Shown: positions 1 through 5,533, numbered from the stretch's first letter. The stretch is DNA of 5,626 nt from Lachnospiraceae bacterium (GCA_021199405.1 JAJQID010000015.1:1-5626); one strand, 5' to 3'. Program-made: numbers and translations. The notes: generated by a model not told the origin, from the sequence alone.

Positions 1-76
1 AGTTGGGAGAATGTCGGTGGTTAGCTCATGATGGACAGCAGCCGGATGAATAAATTTCAGTTTATCATACAATGCT

Positions 77-156
77 TCAGAACGCATGTTCTGATTGCAC
101 TTTTGATTACACTTTCAAAAGAGGGCGCGCAAAGTGCCTTTCTACCTTGATTTTTT
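77..156 (+). repeat. 80-bp direct repeat, left copy
   Basis: This stretch matches 1592-1671 at 72 of 80 positions without gaps (offset 1515), counted by eye. Inside it, 92-103 (TGATTGCACTTT) and 104-115 (TGATTACACTTT) form a tandem 12-mer differing at one base. CTTTTGA (100-106 region) can pair with TCAAAAG just downstream as a 7-bp hairpin. The copy ends in a T-run at 151-157, after which the two copies diverge completely. Unlike the right copy it is not followed by a tRNA fragment. Tandem short repeats near an element end are typical of arm-type binding sites for tyrosine recombinases, so an attachment-site role is inferred but not shown. Confidence 0.85.
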
Positions 157-190
157 TGCGCGAGTAATGAGGAAAGCAGAAGAAAAAGAA

Positions 191-943
191 ATGGCCAAAT
201 CAAAAAAAGAAAATCCATGGAATAAAGAATCGAGGATAATTGCTGTAGCTAGTCCTGAATATAAAAAATATACAAGACGAATTTTATGGCTATGCCTTAT
301 AGAAATGTTTGTTATTTTATTATTGGCAGTTATACCGCCGGTAGCAATCATAGCGTTGAGTGTTTTGCTTGTTATGATGATTAGGACATCAAAGCAGCAA
401 AAGAAATATCTCTTACAGATAGAAAAAGAAATACAGGAAAATGGCAACACAGCAGAATGGTGGAACGAAAATAACAAGGCATACAGAAATTATATGAATG
501 CTCATGGCGAGCATATTGTCCAGCCACAAAAATCTTCTCCAACGAGAGAGAATAAAGATGTTGGTGATAATATTGCCGGAAAGGTTGCTGTTGATGTTGC
601 TGCTTCTTATGCGATGGGAAGTGCCGCCCGAAAAGTGATTGACAATACTCCGCCGGTGTCAAATCTAAAAAGAAATCCTTCGACAACGGCTGATAGAGGT
701 AGGCGGGCACAAGAAACTGCAAAAGCAAATCAGGCAGCTAGACGAAATCAAGGGAAACAATCCAAGGAGCGCATTTCATCCGGAGGAAAGACCTATTTCA
801 TATCAACAATGCCGAACGGAAATCAAACACTTACAGACGCAAGAGGAAAGCGTGTAGGACTGTTTGATTCAACAAGAAATATTACGACAGATGGAAACGG
901 ACGAAAGATCGGAAAGGGAAATCTTTTGAAGACTCTCATATAA
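191..943 (+). CDS. Small membrane protein of unknown function, element cargo
   Basis: I do not recognise this gene. From ATG 191 it encodes 250 residues: a lysine-rich start (MAKSKKENPW), then a strongly hydrophobic stretch at about residues 31-64 broken by a PP pair. That stretch reads as a two-helix hairpin or one long membrane segment. A charged, possibly coiled region (about 66-100) follows, then an Ala/Gly-rich stretch (about 125-147), and a basic low-complexity linker rich in R, K, Q and N (about 160-193). The tail (about 196-250) has two similar short units, DARGKRVGLFD and TDGNGRKIGKGNLL, suggesting a small beta repeat module. Start choice is open. GTG 134 has a better SD (AGAGGG, 8-nt spacing) and gives 269 residues, but lies inside the 80-bp repeat and is GTA in the other copy. 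ATG 167 is a third option. The stop abuts the SD of the next gene, so the two are co-transcribed. No clear promoter is visible upstream. Confidence 0.8.
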   Translation: MAKSKKENPWNKESRIIAVASPEYKKYTRRILWLCLIEMFVILLLAVIPPVAIIALSVLLVMMIRTSKQQKKYLLQIEKEIQENGNTAEWWNENNKAYRNYMNAHGEHIVQPQKSSPTRENKDVGDNIAGKVAVDVAASYAMGSAARKVIDNTPPVSNLKRNPSTTADRGRRAQETAKANQAARRNQGKQSKERISSGGKTYFISTMPNGNQTLTDARGKRVGLFDSTRNITTDGNGRKIGKGNLLKTLI

Positions 944-949
944 AGGAGG
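943..949 (+). promoter_or_regulatory. Strong ribosome binding site of the UDG-like gene
   Basis: AAGGAGG overlaps the last base of the preceding stop codon and lies 6 nt before ATG 956. It fixes the start of the second gene and shows that the two genes form one translational unit. Confidence 0.85.
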
Positions 950-955
950 TTTGAT

Positions 956-1609
956 ATGTCAATCAGAAGTGAAGAACAGGCGCTGTTCGATGATTTGAAA
1001 GCGAAAAATCCGTATGTAATACCTGATGGTGTTATGGATGAACAGGAGTATTTGTCAGCAAGATATAAAATCGTCTATGTATTAAAAGAGGTGAATGGCG
1101 GAAAAGACTGGGACTTGAGAGATTTCGTCGGAAAAGATGGTGGACGTCCTCAAACATGGGATAATATAGCAAGGTGGACAGAAGGAATTTTTTCATGGGA
1201 ACAGGAAATTCCATGGTGTAAACTGGAAAAAGAGAATGAGGCCAGACGAAAAAATGTTTTGAGAAAAATTGCTGCCATCAATTTAAAGAAAACATCTGGT
1301 GGTTATATATCAGACAGCAAACAAATTTATCAGGCGGCGGAGGAATATAGTCCAATTATCAGGAAGCAAATGGACATTTATGATCCGGACATCATCATTT
1401 GCTGTGGTACAGAGGGTGCTTTTTCTAAGATATGTTATGCAGATAATGAACCGGCATGGAAAATGACATCAAGAGGAATCTGGTATTTTCGTGATGGGAA
1501 AAAAGTTATTATATCTTATTCACATCCGGCCGCAAGGACAAAAGATTCTATTCTCTATTATGGCTTGATGGATGCTGTTAAGGAAATCCTATCAGAACAA
1601 CTGTTCTGA
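956..1609 (+). CDS. Uracil-DNA glycosylase-like fold protein
   Basis: The 217-residue soluble protein has the layout of the uracil-DNA-glycosylase-like superfamily. An N-terminal strand and loop IVYVLKEVNGG (residues 39-49) occupies the place of the UDG motif with a catalytic acidic or Asn residue. A central stretch IAAINLKKTSGG (105-116) follows, then a buried strand DPDIIICCG (143-151), and late SYSHPAAR (187-194) resembles the UDG 'HPS' loop with His190. There is no canonical GQDPY-type motif, so true uracil excision is not established; related proteins are mostly annotated as hypothetical or UDG-like. The start is fixed by a perfect SD 6 nt upstream. The last codons and the stop lie inside the right 80-bp repeat. 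The gene follows the membrane-protein gene by 12 bp and ends about 70 bp before the tRNA scar, so it is probably cargo of the integrated element. Base composition is AT-richer than that of the GH1 gene downstream. The coding call is firm; the family call is moderate. Confidence 0.85.
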   Translation: MSIRSEEQALFDDLKAKNPYVIPDGVMDEQEYLSARYKIVYVLKEVNGGKDWDLRDFVGKDGGRPQTWDNIARWTEGIFSWEQEIPWCKLEKENEARRKNVLRKIAAINLKKTSGGYISDSKQIYQAAEEYSPIIRKQMDIYDPDIIICCGTEGAFSKICYADNEPAWKMTSRGIWYFRDGKKVIISYSHPAARTKDSILYYGLMDAVKEILSEQLF

Positions 1610-1671
1610 TTACGCTTTTGATTACACCTTCAAAAGAGGGCGCACAAAGTACCTTTCTACCTTGATTTTTT
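1592..1671 (+). repeat. 80-bp direct repeat, right copy
   Basis: This is the second copy of the 77-156 repeat, with eight mismatches and no gaps. Its tandem 12-mers are 1607-1618 (TGATTACGCTTT) and 1619-1630 (TGATTACACCTT). The stop codon of the UDG-like gene (1607-1609) lies in it. Similarity ends at the T-run, 8 nt before the T-stem of the tRNA remnant, which places this repeat at the right terminus of the integrated element. Confidence 0.85.
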
Positions 1672-1679
1672 GTGTTTCC

Positions 1680-1704
1680 ATGGGTTCGAGCCCCATTGGT
1701 CCCA
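1680..1704 (+). other. 3' end of a tRNA gene, probable attachment-site scar
   Basis: The sequence folds as a canonical T-arm. ATGGG (1680-1684) pairs with CCCAT (1692-1696) around a 7-nt loop TTCGAGC that keeps T54, T55, C56, purine 57 and A58. It is followed by a 7-nt acceptor strand TGGTCCC (1697-1703) and discriminator A (1704); no CCA is encoded. A complete tRNA would need GGGACCA about 70 nt upstream plus D and anticodon arms. None is present: that space holds the 80-bp repeat. This is therefore a 3' fragment, the usual attachment core of elements that integrate in tRNA genes. The isotype cannot be read, since the anticodon is absent. The intact tRNA, rebuilt by the element, is expected left of the window. 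Confidence 0.78.
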
Positions 1705-1711
1705 TATATAC

Positions 1712-1751
1712 AAAAGAACTTCGACAGAATGCACGGTCGAAGTTCTTTTTA
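1712..1751 (+). terminator. Intrinsic terminator after the tRNA remnant
   Basis: A 14-bp perfect hairpin pairs AAAAGAACTTCGAC (1712-1725) with GTCGAAGTTCTTTT (1736-1749) around a 10-nt loop and ends in a T-run. It sits 8 nt after the tRNA 3' end, so it is most likely the original tRNA terminator, now also ending the cargo operon. The A-rich left arm could let it work on the other strand too. Confidence 0.9.
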
Positions 1752-1782
1752 TTTCGGATTTCTTCCAAAAGCAGGCATTAAG

Positions 1783-1812
1783 TTGACGGTTTTATGAAAC
1801 GAATGCTATAAT
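1783..1812 (+). promoter_or_regulatory. Strong sigma-A-type promoter
   Basis: TTGACG (1783-1788) and TATAAT (1807-1812) are separated by 18 nt, and TGC directly before TATAAT gives an extended -10. Transcription would begin near 1819. It points at the short relic starting at 1847. It could also feed weakly into the GH1 gene, since no terminator is visible between them. Confidence 0.75.
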
Positions 1813-1846
1813 CATGACAATCAGAATTTGATGGAGGAACTTATTT

Positions 1847-1896
1847 ATGAAAAGATATGTTATAGTCGCATAGTATTGGCTATTGCAATATTATGA
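1847..1896 (+). pseudogene. Signal-peptide relic of a lost gene, or short leader ORF
   Basis: GGAGG (1833-1837) precedes ATG 1847 by 9 nt, and a strong promoter lies upstream, so initiation signals are intact. The frame reads MKRYVIVA and stops at TAG 1871. Shifted by one base, the next codons read IVLAIAIL before TGA 1894-1896. Joined, they give MKRYVIVAIVLAIAIL, a typical basic start plus hydrophobic core of a secretion signal or lipoprotein leader. The simplest reading is a single-base deletion in the 5' end of an exported-protein gene whose remainder is gone. An 8-codon regulatory leader peptide is the alternative, but no attenuator hairpin is evident after it. Confidence 0.5.
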
Positions 1897-1995
1897 CAAA
1901 TCATCACAGCGTCCCTGCAAGGTAATCGCCAATCGCCGGCGCTAAGCGCAGCTGTCCGGTTTGTGTATATTTTTCATAAAATAAAAAAACTGCAC
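1897..1995. other. Intergenic stretch without a recognised gene
   Basis: Together with the relic and promoter this belongs to a 1752-2084 gap with no intact gene. It holds a small palindrome, GCGCTAAGCGC near 1939-1949, and an A-rich run near 1975-1988. I see no ORF, terminator or RNA fold that I would defend. Confidence 0.5.
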
Positions 1996-2009
1996 AGAAA
2001 CCGGTTTGC
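1996..2009 (+). promoter_or_regulatory. cre-like site (CcpA) at the GH1 promoter
   Basis: AGAAACCGGTTTGC matches the catabolite-responsive element consensus TGWAANCGNTNWCA at about 11 of 14 positions, including the central CG. It contains the perfect palindrome AAACCGGTTT (1998-2007). It overlaps the putative -35 of the glucosidase gene, where CcpA binding would repress. Both consensus ends are off, so this is tentative. Confidence 0.45.
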
Positions 2010-2032
2010 TTTTGCCTGAATTATGGTAAAAT
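2006..2032 (+). promoter_or_regulatory. Probable promoter of the GH1 gene
   Basis: TAAAAT (2027-2032) with TGG just before it makes an extended -10. The best -35 is weak, TTGCTT (2006-2011) at a short 15-nt spacing. Transcription would start near 2039, about 45 nt before ATG 2085. Confidence 0.5.
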
Positions 2033-2040
2033 ATACCATA
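2022..2040 (+). promoter_or_regulatory. Inverted-repeat operator over the -10 box
   Basis: TATGGTA (2022-2028) and TACCATA (2034-2040) are perfect inverted repeats with a 5-nt AAATA centre. They cover the -10 box and the likely start point. A dimeric repressor bound here would block transcription. The GGTA...TACC core recalls GntR/HutC-family operators (the NagR/YvoA and TreR type), but the regulator is not in the window. Confidence 0.6.
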
Positions 2041-2084
2041 TAAGCGCTGGATGCGACGATAAAAAAGCAAAGGAGAGTAAGAGT

Positions 2085-3563
2085 ATGAGCAAATTTCCGG
2101 AAGGATTTCTGTGGGGCGGCGCTACCGCGGCCAATCAGTTTGAGGGCGGCTGGGACGCAGACGGCAAGGGCGTCAGCAGCTCTGACTGCTGCACCAGAGG
2201 CTCCCGCCAGGTACCCAGAAAGGTGACCTACAGAACGAAAGAGGGCGAGGTAAAGGCGGATCTGATGTTTGAGATGAAGGCGCCGGAGGGAGCGGTGTTC
2301 GGCTGCTTTGACGGCTATGATTATCCCAGCCATGACGGAATCGATTTTTACCATCATTATAAGGAGGACATCGCGCTCTTTGGCGAGATGGGCTTTAAGA
2401 CCTTCCGTATGTCCATCAACTGGACCAGGCTGTTCCCCAACGGTGACGAGCTGGAGCCCAATCAGGCCGGTGTGGAGTTTTACAGGTCTGTTTTCACGGA
2501 ACTGAGAAAGTATAATATCGAGCCGTTGGTGACCCTGTCTCACTATGAGACGCCGGTGGGGCTGACCAACAAGTGGAATTCCTGGGTGGACAGGCGCACC
2601 ATCGACTGCTTTGTGCGTTACGCCACTACCTGTTTTAAGGAGTACCACGATCTGGTGAAATACTGGCTGACCTTCAATGAGATCAACTGCATCGCTCTGG
2701 GCGGCTGGATGGCGGCGGGCATTTCCACCAACGATCCGGAAAAGATCGAGCAGGCCAAGCTTCATCAGCTGATCGCCAGCGCTCTGACAGTGAAGGCGGC
2801 CCATGAGATCGATCCTGGCCTGATGGTGGGCAATATGATCGGCTACGGGCACACCTATCCGAACACCTGCCATCCCGATGATGCCCTGAAGCAGCTGCAG
2901 AGTCAGGTAGACGTGGACTTCTACAGTGATGTGCAGGCCAGGGGCTATTATCCGAAGAATATTTTAAAGCAGTATGAGAAGAAGGGCATCAACATTGGCC
3001 TGACCCCGGAGGATGAGAAGATTCTGGCGGAGGGCACCGTGGATTTCATTACCTTCTCCTATTATATGTCCTCTGTGGTGACCGCGGATCCGACAATTCT
3101 GGCCAATCAGAGCGGCAACCTTTTGACCGGCGGCGTGAGAAATCCCTATCTGAAGGCCAGCGACTGGGGCTGGCAGATTGACCCTGTGGGACTGCGTTCC
3201 TCTCTGGTGTATTTCTATTCCCGCTATCAGAAGCCTCTGATGGTGGTGGAGAACGGCCTGGGCGCCGTCGACAAGGTGGAAGAGGACGGCTCCGTGCATG
3301 ACAGCTACCGCATCGATTATCTGCGCTCCCACATTGAGGAGATGGGCAAGGCCATCGAGGAGGACGGCGTGGATCTGATCGGCTATACGCCCTGGGGCTG
3401 CATCGACCTGGTCAGCGCATCCACCGGTGAGATGGCGAAGCGCTACGGCTTCATTTATGTGGATTATCAGGATGACGGCACCGGCGACGGAGCCAGAAGC
3501 CGCAAGGATTCCTTCTACTGGTATCAGAAGGTGATCGCCACCAACGGGGAGGATCTGGCGTAG
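2085..3563 (+). CDS. 6-phospho-beta-glucosidase, GH1
   Basis: This cytoplasmic enzyme hydrolyses 6-phosphorylated beta-glucosides, imported by a PTS, to glucose 6-phosphate and the sugar or aglycone. The 492 residues are full length for family GH1 and start with the standard FPEGFLWGGATAANQFEGGW barrel entry. Acid/base Glu199 lies in TFNEIN and nucleophile Glu389 in VVENG. Sugar-site residues Gln18, His153 (LSHYETP), Asn198 and Trp437 (TPWGC) are present. The loop SASTGEMAKRYGF gives Ser444, Lys452 and Tyr454, the phosphate-binding Ser/Lys/Tyr set that separates 6-phospho-glycosidases from plain beta-glucosidases. There is no signal peptide. AGGAG at 2071-2075 lies 9 nt before the ATG. The gene stands alone, with its own operator-bearing promoter and terminator and no PTS or regulator gene beside it. 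Its GC content is clearly higher than that of both neighbours, suggesting a different history or codon selection. BglA, BglH or AscB would all be plausible names; the natural substrate cannot be told. Confidence 0.96.
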   Translation: MSKFPEGFLWGGATAANQFEGGWDADGKGVSSSDCCTRGSRQVPRKVTYRTKEGEVKADLMFEMKAPEGAVFGCFDGYDYPSHDGIDFYHHYKEDIALFGEMGFKTFRMSINWTRLFPNGDELEPNQAGVEFYRSVFTELRKYNIEPLVTLSHYETPVGLTNKWNSWVDRRTIDCFVRYATTCFKEYHDLVKYWLTFNEINCIALGGWMAAGISTNDPEKIEQAKLHQLIASALTVKAAHEIDPGLMVGNMIGYGHTYPNTCHPDDALKQLQSQVDVDFYSDVQARGYYPKNILKQYEKKGINIGLTPEDEKILAEGTVDFITFSYYMSSVVTADPTILANQSGNLLTGGVRNPYLKASDWGWQIDPVGLRSSLVYFYSRYQKPLMVVENGLGAVDKVEEDGSVHDSYRIDYLRSHIEEMGKAIEEDGVDLIGYTPWGCIDLVSASTGEMAKRYGFIYVDYQDDGTGDGARSRKDSFYWYQKVIATNGEDLA

Positions 3564-3618
3564 GCAATAAGCGGGACAGACGAGACGCACAGCTGAAGCA
3601 TATTTAAGCAGAAACGTA

Positions 3619-3650
3619 AAAGAGCCATCTGCAACGGGTGGCTCTTTAAT
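3619..3650 (+). terminator. Intrinsic terminator of the GH1 gene
   Basis: AAAGAGCCA (3619-3627) pairs with TGGCTCTTT (3639-3647), a 9-bp stem extendable by a G-U and a C-G pair, followed by TTTAAT. It lies 55 bp after the stop codon and ends the single-gene transcript just before the GH32 relic. Confidence 0.85.
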
Positions 3651-3769
3651 ATTCACACTTACTGAGATTAATATTGGATCGGTTCAGCGTGGAGACTTTT
3701 ATCAATGACGGGGAGCAGGTTATGACGGCGGCTATGTATACGCCTCAGGAGGCGGACGGAATTTTATAA
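3650..3769 (+). pseudogene. 3' relic of a GH32 sucrose-6-phosphate hydrolase / fructosidase
   Basis: Codons 3659-3766 followed by TAA 3767 read LLRLILDRFSVETFINDGEQ and then VMTAAMYTPQEADGIL. This is the conserved C-terminal beta-sandwich end of GH32 enzymes (ScrB/SacA type: 'LDRSSVEVFVNDGE..VMT'). About 39 codons remain of a usual ~480. The frame is closed by TAA at 3647 inside the upstream terminator, and there is no start codon, promoter or catalytic domain. The 5' part was therefore deleted or replaced, and the breakpoint lies at or next to the glucosidase terminator. It suggests loss of a sucrose or fructan locus from this strain's ancestor. Confidence 0.82.
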
Positions 3770-3808
3770 ATTTATTCCCAAAAGTGCCTGTTAAATTTGC
3801 AGGGTCTA

Positions 3809-3817
3809 TGCTAGAAT
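3809..3817 (+). promoter_or_regulatory. Extended -10 promoter of the AAA-ATPase gene
   Basis: TGCTAGAAT is an extended -10 element, with transcription expected near 3824. No convincing -35 stands at 16-18 nt upstream. The resulting leader of about 60 nt shows no clear fold. Confidence 0.45.
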
Positions 3818-3870
3818 GAGGTCAGGCTAAAGTTTTCTTTTTACAGATCCTGTGTATAAGGCATGAAACG

Positions 3871-3876
3871 GGGAGG
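3871..3876 (+). promoter_or_regulatory. Ribosome binding site deciding the start
   Basis: GGGAGG lies 9 nt before ATG 3886. A nearer ATG at 3882 is in another frame and stops after six codons, so 3886 is the true start. Confidence 0.75.
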
Positions 3877-3885
3877 TGCGGATGG

Positions 3886-5493
3886 ATGGGATATTATCTT
3901 AACAGCAGCAAAATCTATTCACTTTATGAAAGTGAAGTGAGAAAACCGTACTTTGTAGATAAGACAGAAATGCTGGCCGAATTGATTACACTTGTTGAGC
4001 AGGGCAATAATCACATTTGCATTACAAGACCGCGCCGGTTCGGGAAATCAGTGATGGCGTCCATGGTTGGCGCTTTCTTCAGCAGGGGTTTTGACAGCAG
4101 CTGTCTTTTTAATTCTCTGAAAATATCCGGTGACGATAAATACCTGGCACATCTGAACAGACATGATGTGATTTATATTGATTTCAGTGAGGCTGCAAAT
4201 ATAAGCAGAAACTTTCAGGAATTTATTGATTCCATAACGGAAATTTTGCGGGAGGATTTGCATGAGGCATTTCCTGATGTGAAATTCTGGGAAAGAGCTG
4301 CCGTTGTCCAGGATTTAAGAAGGATTCACGAAAAGACAAAAACTTCGTTTATTTTCATCTTTGACGAATGGGACTGCATCTTCCATAAGAAATATACGAC
4401 GAATGATGATAAGGAAAGCTATATCAACTTTCTTGCGTCATTGACGAAGGGAACGGGATACGTTGCTTTAAGTTATATGACAGGCGTTCTTCCGATTGCG
4501 AAGTATTCAAGTGGCTCGACCATCAATAATTTTATGGAGTATACGATGGCAGCGCAGCCAAAATACAGCGAATTCTTTGGCTTCTCGGATGATGAAGTGG
4601 ATACATTGTATGAGCGCTTTTTGAAGAATGAAAAAGAACCTTCAGTGGGAAGGGATGATTTAAGACTTTGGTATGACGGTTATCATACGGCAGGGGGAAC
4701 GAAGCTGTATAATCCGCGTTCCGTTGTTCTGGCGTTAACCAATAACCATCTTGCAAGCTATTGGACAACAACAGGACCCTATTCGGAAATTTCTACTTAT
4801 ATTGTAAATGATATTGACGGAGTAAAGAAAGACGTGGCGATGATGGTCGCCGGTGAAGCTGTTTTGGCAGATGTGGAAGAGTTTGCGGCAACGGCAATGC
4901 ATTTGAGTACGAGAGATGAGATATTATCCGCAATGGTGGTGTATGGCTTTTTAAACTACGAGGATGGAAAGGTTCATATACCGAATAAGGAATTGATGGA
5001 TGAATTTGCCAAGACGATCCGCAGGGAGAAGAGTCTGGGATATATCTATAATCTGGCGAATGCGTCAGGTCGTATGCTCAGGGCAACGCTGGATGGGGAT
5101 ACGAAGACGATGGAGGAAATTCTGCAGTTTGCGCATGATTCCGAGACGCCGCTTTTGGATTATAATAATGAAACGGAGCTGACGGCGATTGTGAATCTCG
5201 TATACCTTGCGGCGAGGGACAGTTATTATGTGGAACGGGAATGCAAAGCTGGTGAGGGATATGCGGATTTTATTTTTTATCCGGAGAGACAGGGGGACGA
5301 TGGACTGATTCTGGAGCTGAAGGTTGATGATACGCCGGAAGCTGCAATTCAGCAGATAAAAGACAGAAAGTATACGCTGAAATTTCAGGGAAAGATGGCG
5401 GAGAAGAAACGTCATACCGGTCGGATACTGATGGTAGGTATCGGTTATGACAGGAAGAGTAAGGATCATCATTGTAAAGTTGAAGCTTTATGA
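3886..5493 (+). CDS. AAA-ATPase-like / PD-(D/E)XK nuclease-like protein
   Basis: The 535 residues match a two-domain family: an N-terminal AAA-ATPase-like domain (the PF09820 type) and a C-terminal PD-(D/E)XK nuclease-like domain (the PF08011 type). The N-terminus has the usual 'YFVDKTEML' entry (about 22-30). Walker A is degenerate but usual for the family, RPRRFGKS at 48-55 with Lys54. Walker B is FIFIFDEWD (155-163) with Asp160 and Glu161. Family signatures FFGFSDDEV (230-238) and WYDGYH...LYNPRSVVLAL (262-284) follow. The nuclease-like end shows Glu450, ADFIF with Asp461 and ELK with Glu477 and Lys479, so the metal-site residues look intact. There is no signal peptide or membrane segment. 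The length is normal. It is a monocistronic gene with its own promoter and terminator. Members occur in many copies in gut Clostridia and Bacteroidetes; their role is unknown, with proposals of mobile-element or defence function. The domain call is firm and the function is open. Confidence 0.94.
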   Translation: MGYYLNSSKIYSLYESEVRKPYFVDKTEMLAELITLVEQGNNHICITRPRRFGKSVMASMVGAFFSRGFDSSCLFNSLKISGDDKYLAHLNRHDVIYIDFSEAANISRNFQEFIDSITEILREDLHEAFPDVKFWERAAVVQDLRRIHEKTKTSFIFIFDEWDCIFHKKYTTNDDKESYINFLASLTKGTGYVALSYMTGVLPIAKYSSGSTINNFMEYTMAAQPKYSEFFGFSDDEVDTLYERFLKNEKEPSVGRDDLRLWYDGYHTAGGTKLYNPRSVVLALTNNHLASYWTTTGPYSEISTYIVNDIDGVKKDVAMMVAGEAVLADVEEFAATAMHLSTRDEILSAMVVYGFLNYEDGKVHIPNKELMDEFAKTIRREKSLGYIYNLANASGRMLRATLDGDTKTMEEILQFAHDSETPLLDYNNETELTAIVNLVYLAARDSYYVERECKAGEGYADFIFYPERQGDDGLILELKVDDTPEAAIQQIKDRKYTLKFQGKMAEKKRHTGRILMVGIGYDRKSKDHHCKVEAL

Positions 5494-5533
5494 GGTTGAG
5501 GAAGAGAACGGAGAGTTGAAAAGATAAGTATCG

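Noticed and set aside
1..53. Possible C-terminal tail of an upstream gene (frame 3, ending ...HDGQQPDE, TAA 51-53)
   Set aside because: Only 16 codons are visible, and two other frames also read through part of it (stops at 22-24 and 29-31). There is no motif to choose between them.
28..150. 40-codon ORF beginning MMDSSRMNKF that crosses the left repeat
   Set aside because: It has no ribosome binding site and ends within the repeat. The other repeat copy does not preserve an equivalent start.
106..157. Left repeat as an intrinsic terminator because of its T-run
   Set aside because: The only hairpin (CTTTTGA/TCAAAAG) is AT-rich and about 30 nt from the T-run; nothing stable directly precedes the Ts.
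77..1671. CRISPR array or integron attC cassettes
   Set aside because: There are only two long repeats 1.5 kb apart with genes between them. They lack the attC core (GTTRRRY) and the regular spacers of an array.
1629..1704. A complete tRNA ending at 1704
   Set aside because: No 5' acceptor strand GGGACCA, D-arm or anticodon arm is found in the expected span, which is filled by the 80-bp repeat.
1572..1781. 69-codon ORF running through the right repeat, tRNA fragment and terminator
   Set aside because: It reads across RNA structure (the GSSPIGPI stretch is the translated T-arm) and overlaps the UDG-like gene out of frame with no RBS.
1974..2873. Long antisense open frame over the glucosidase start (299 codons)
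   Set aside because: It mirrors the GC-rich codon pattern of the GH1 gene on the other strand, has no RBS and shows no recognisable domain.
2964..3656. Antisense open frame over the glucosidase 3' half (230 codons)
   Set aside because: Same shadow effect; its start lies in the terminator and GH32 relic region and the translated sequence shows no family features.
5473..5527. Out-of-frame charged tail (KLKLYEVEEENGELKR) after the AAA-ATPase gene, suggesting a frameshifted C-terminus
   Set aside because: The in-frame ending HHCKVEAL already fits the family's usual C-terminus and length, so the extra frame is probably chance.
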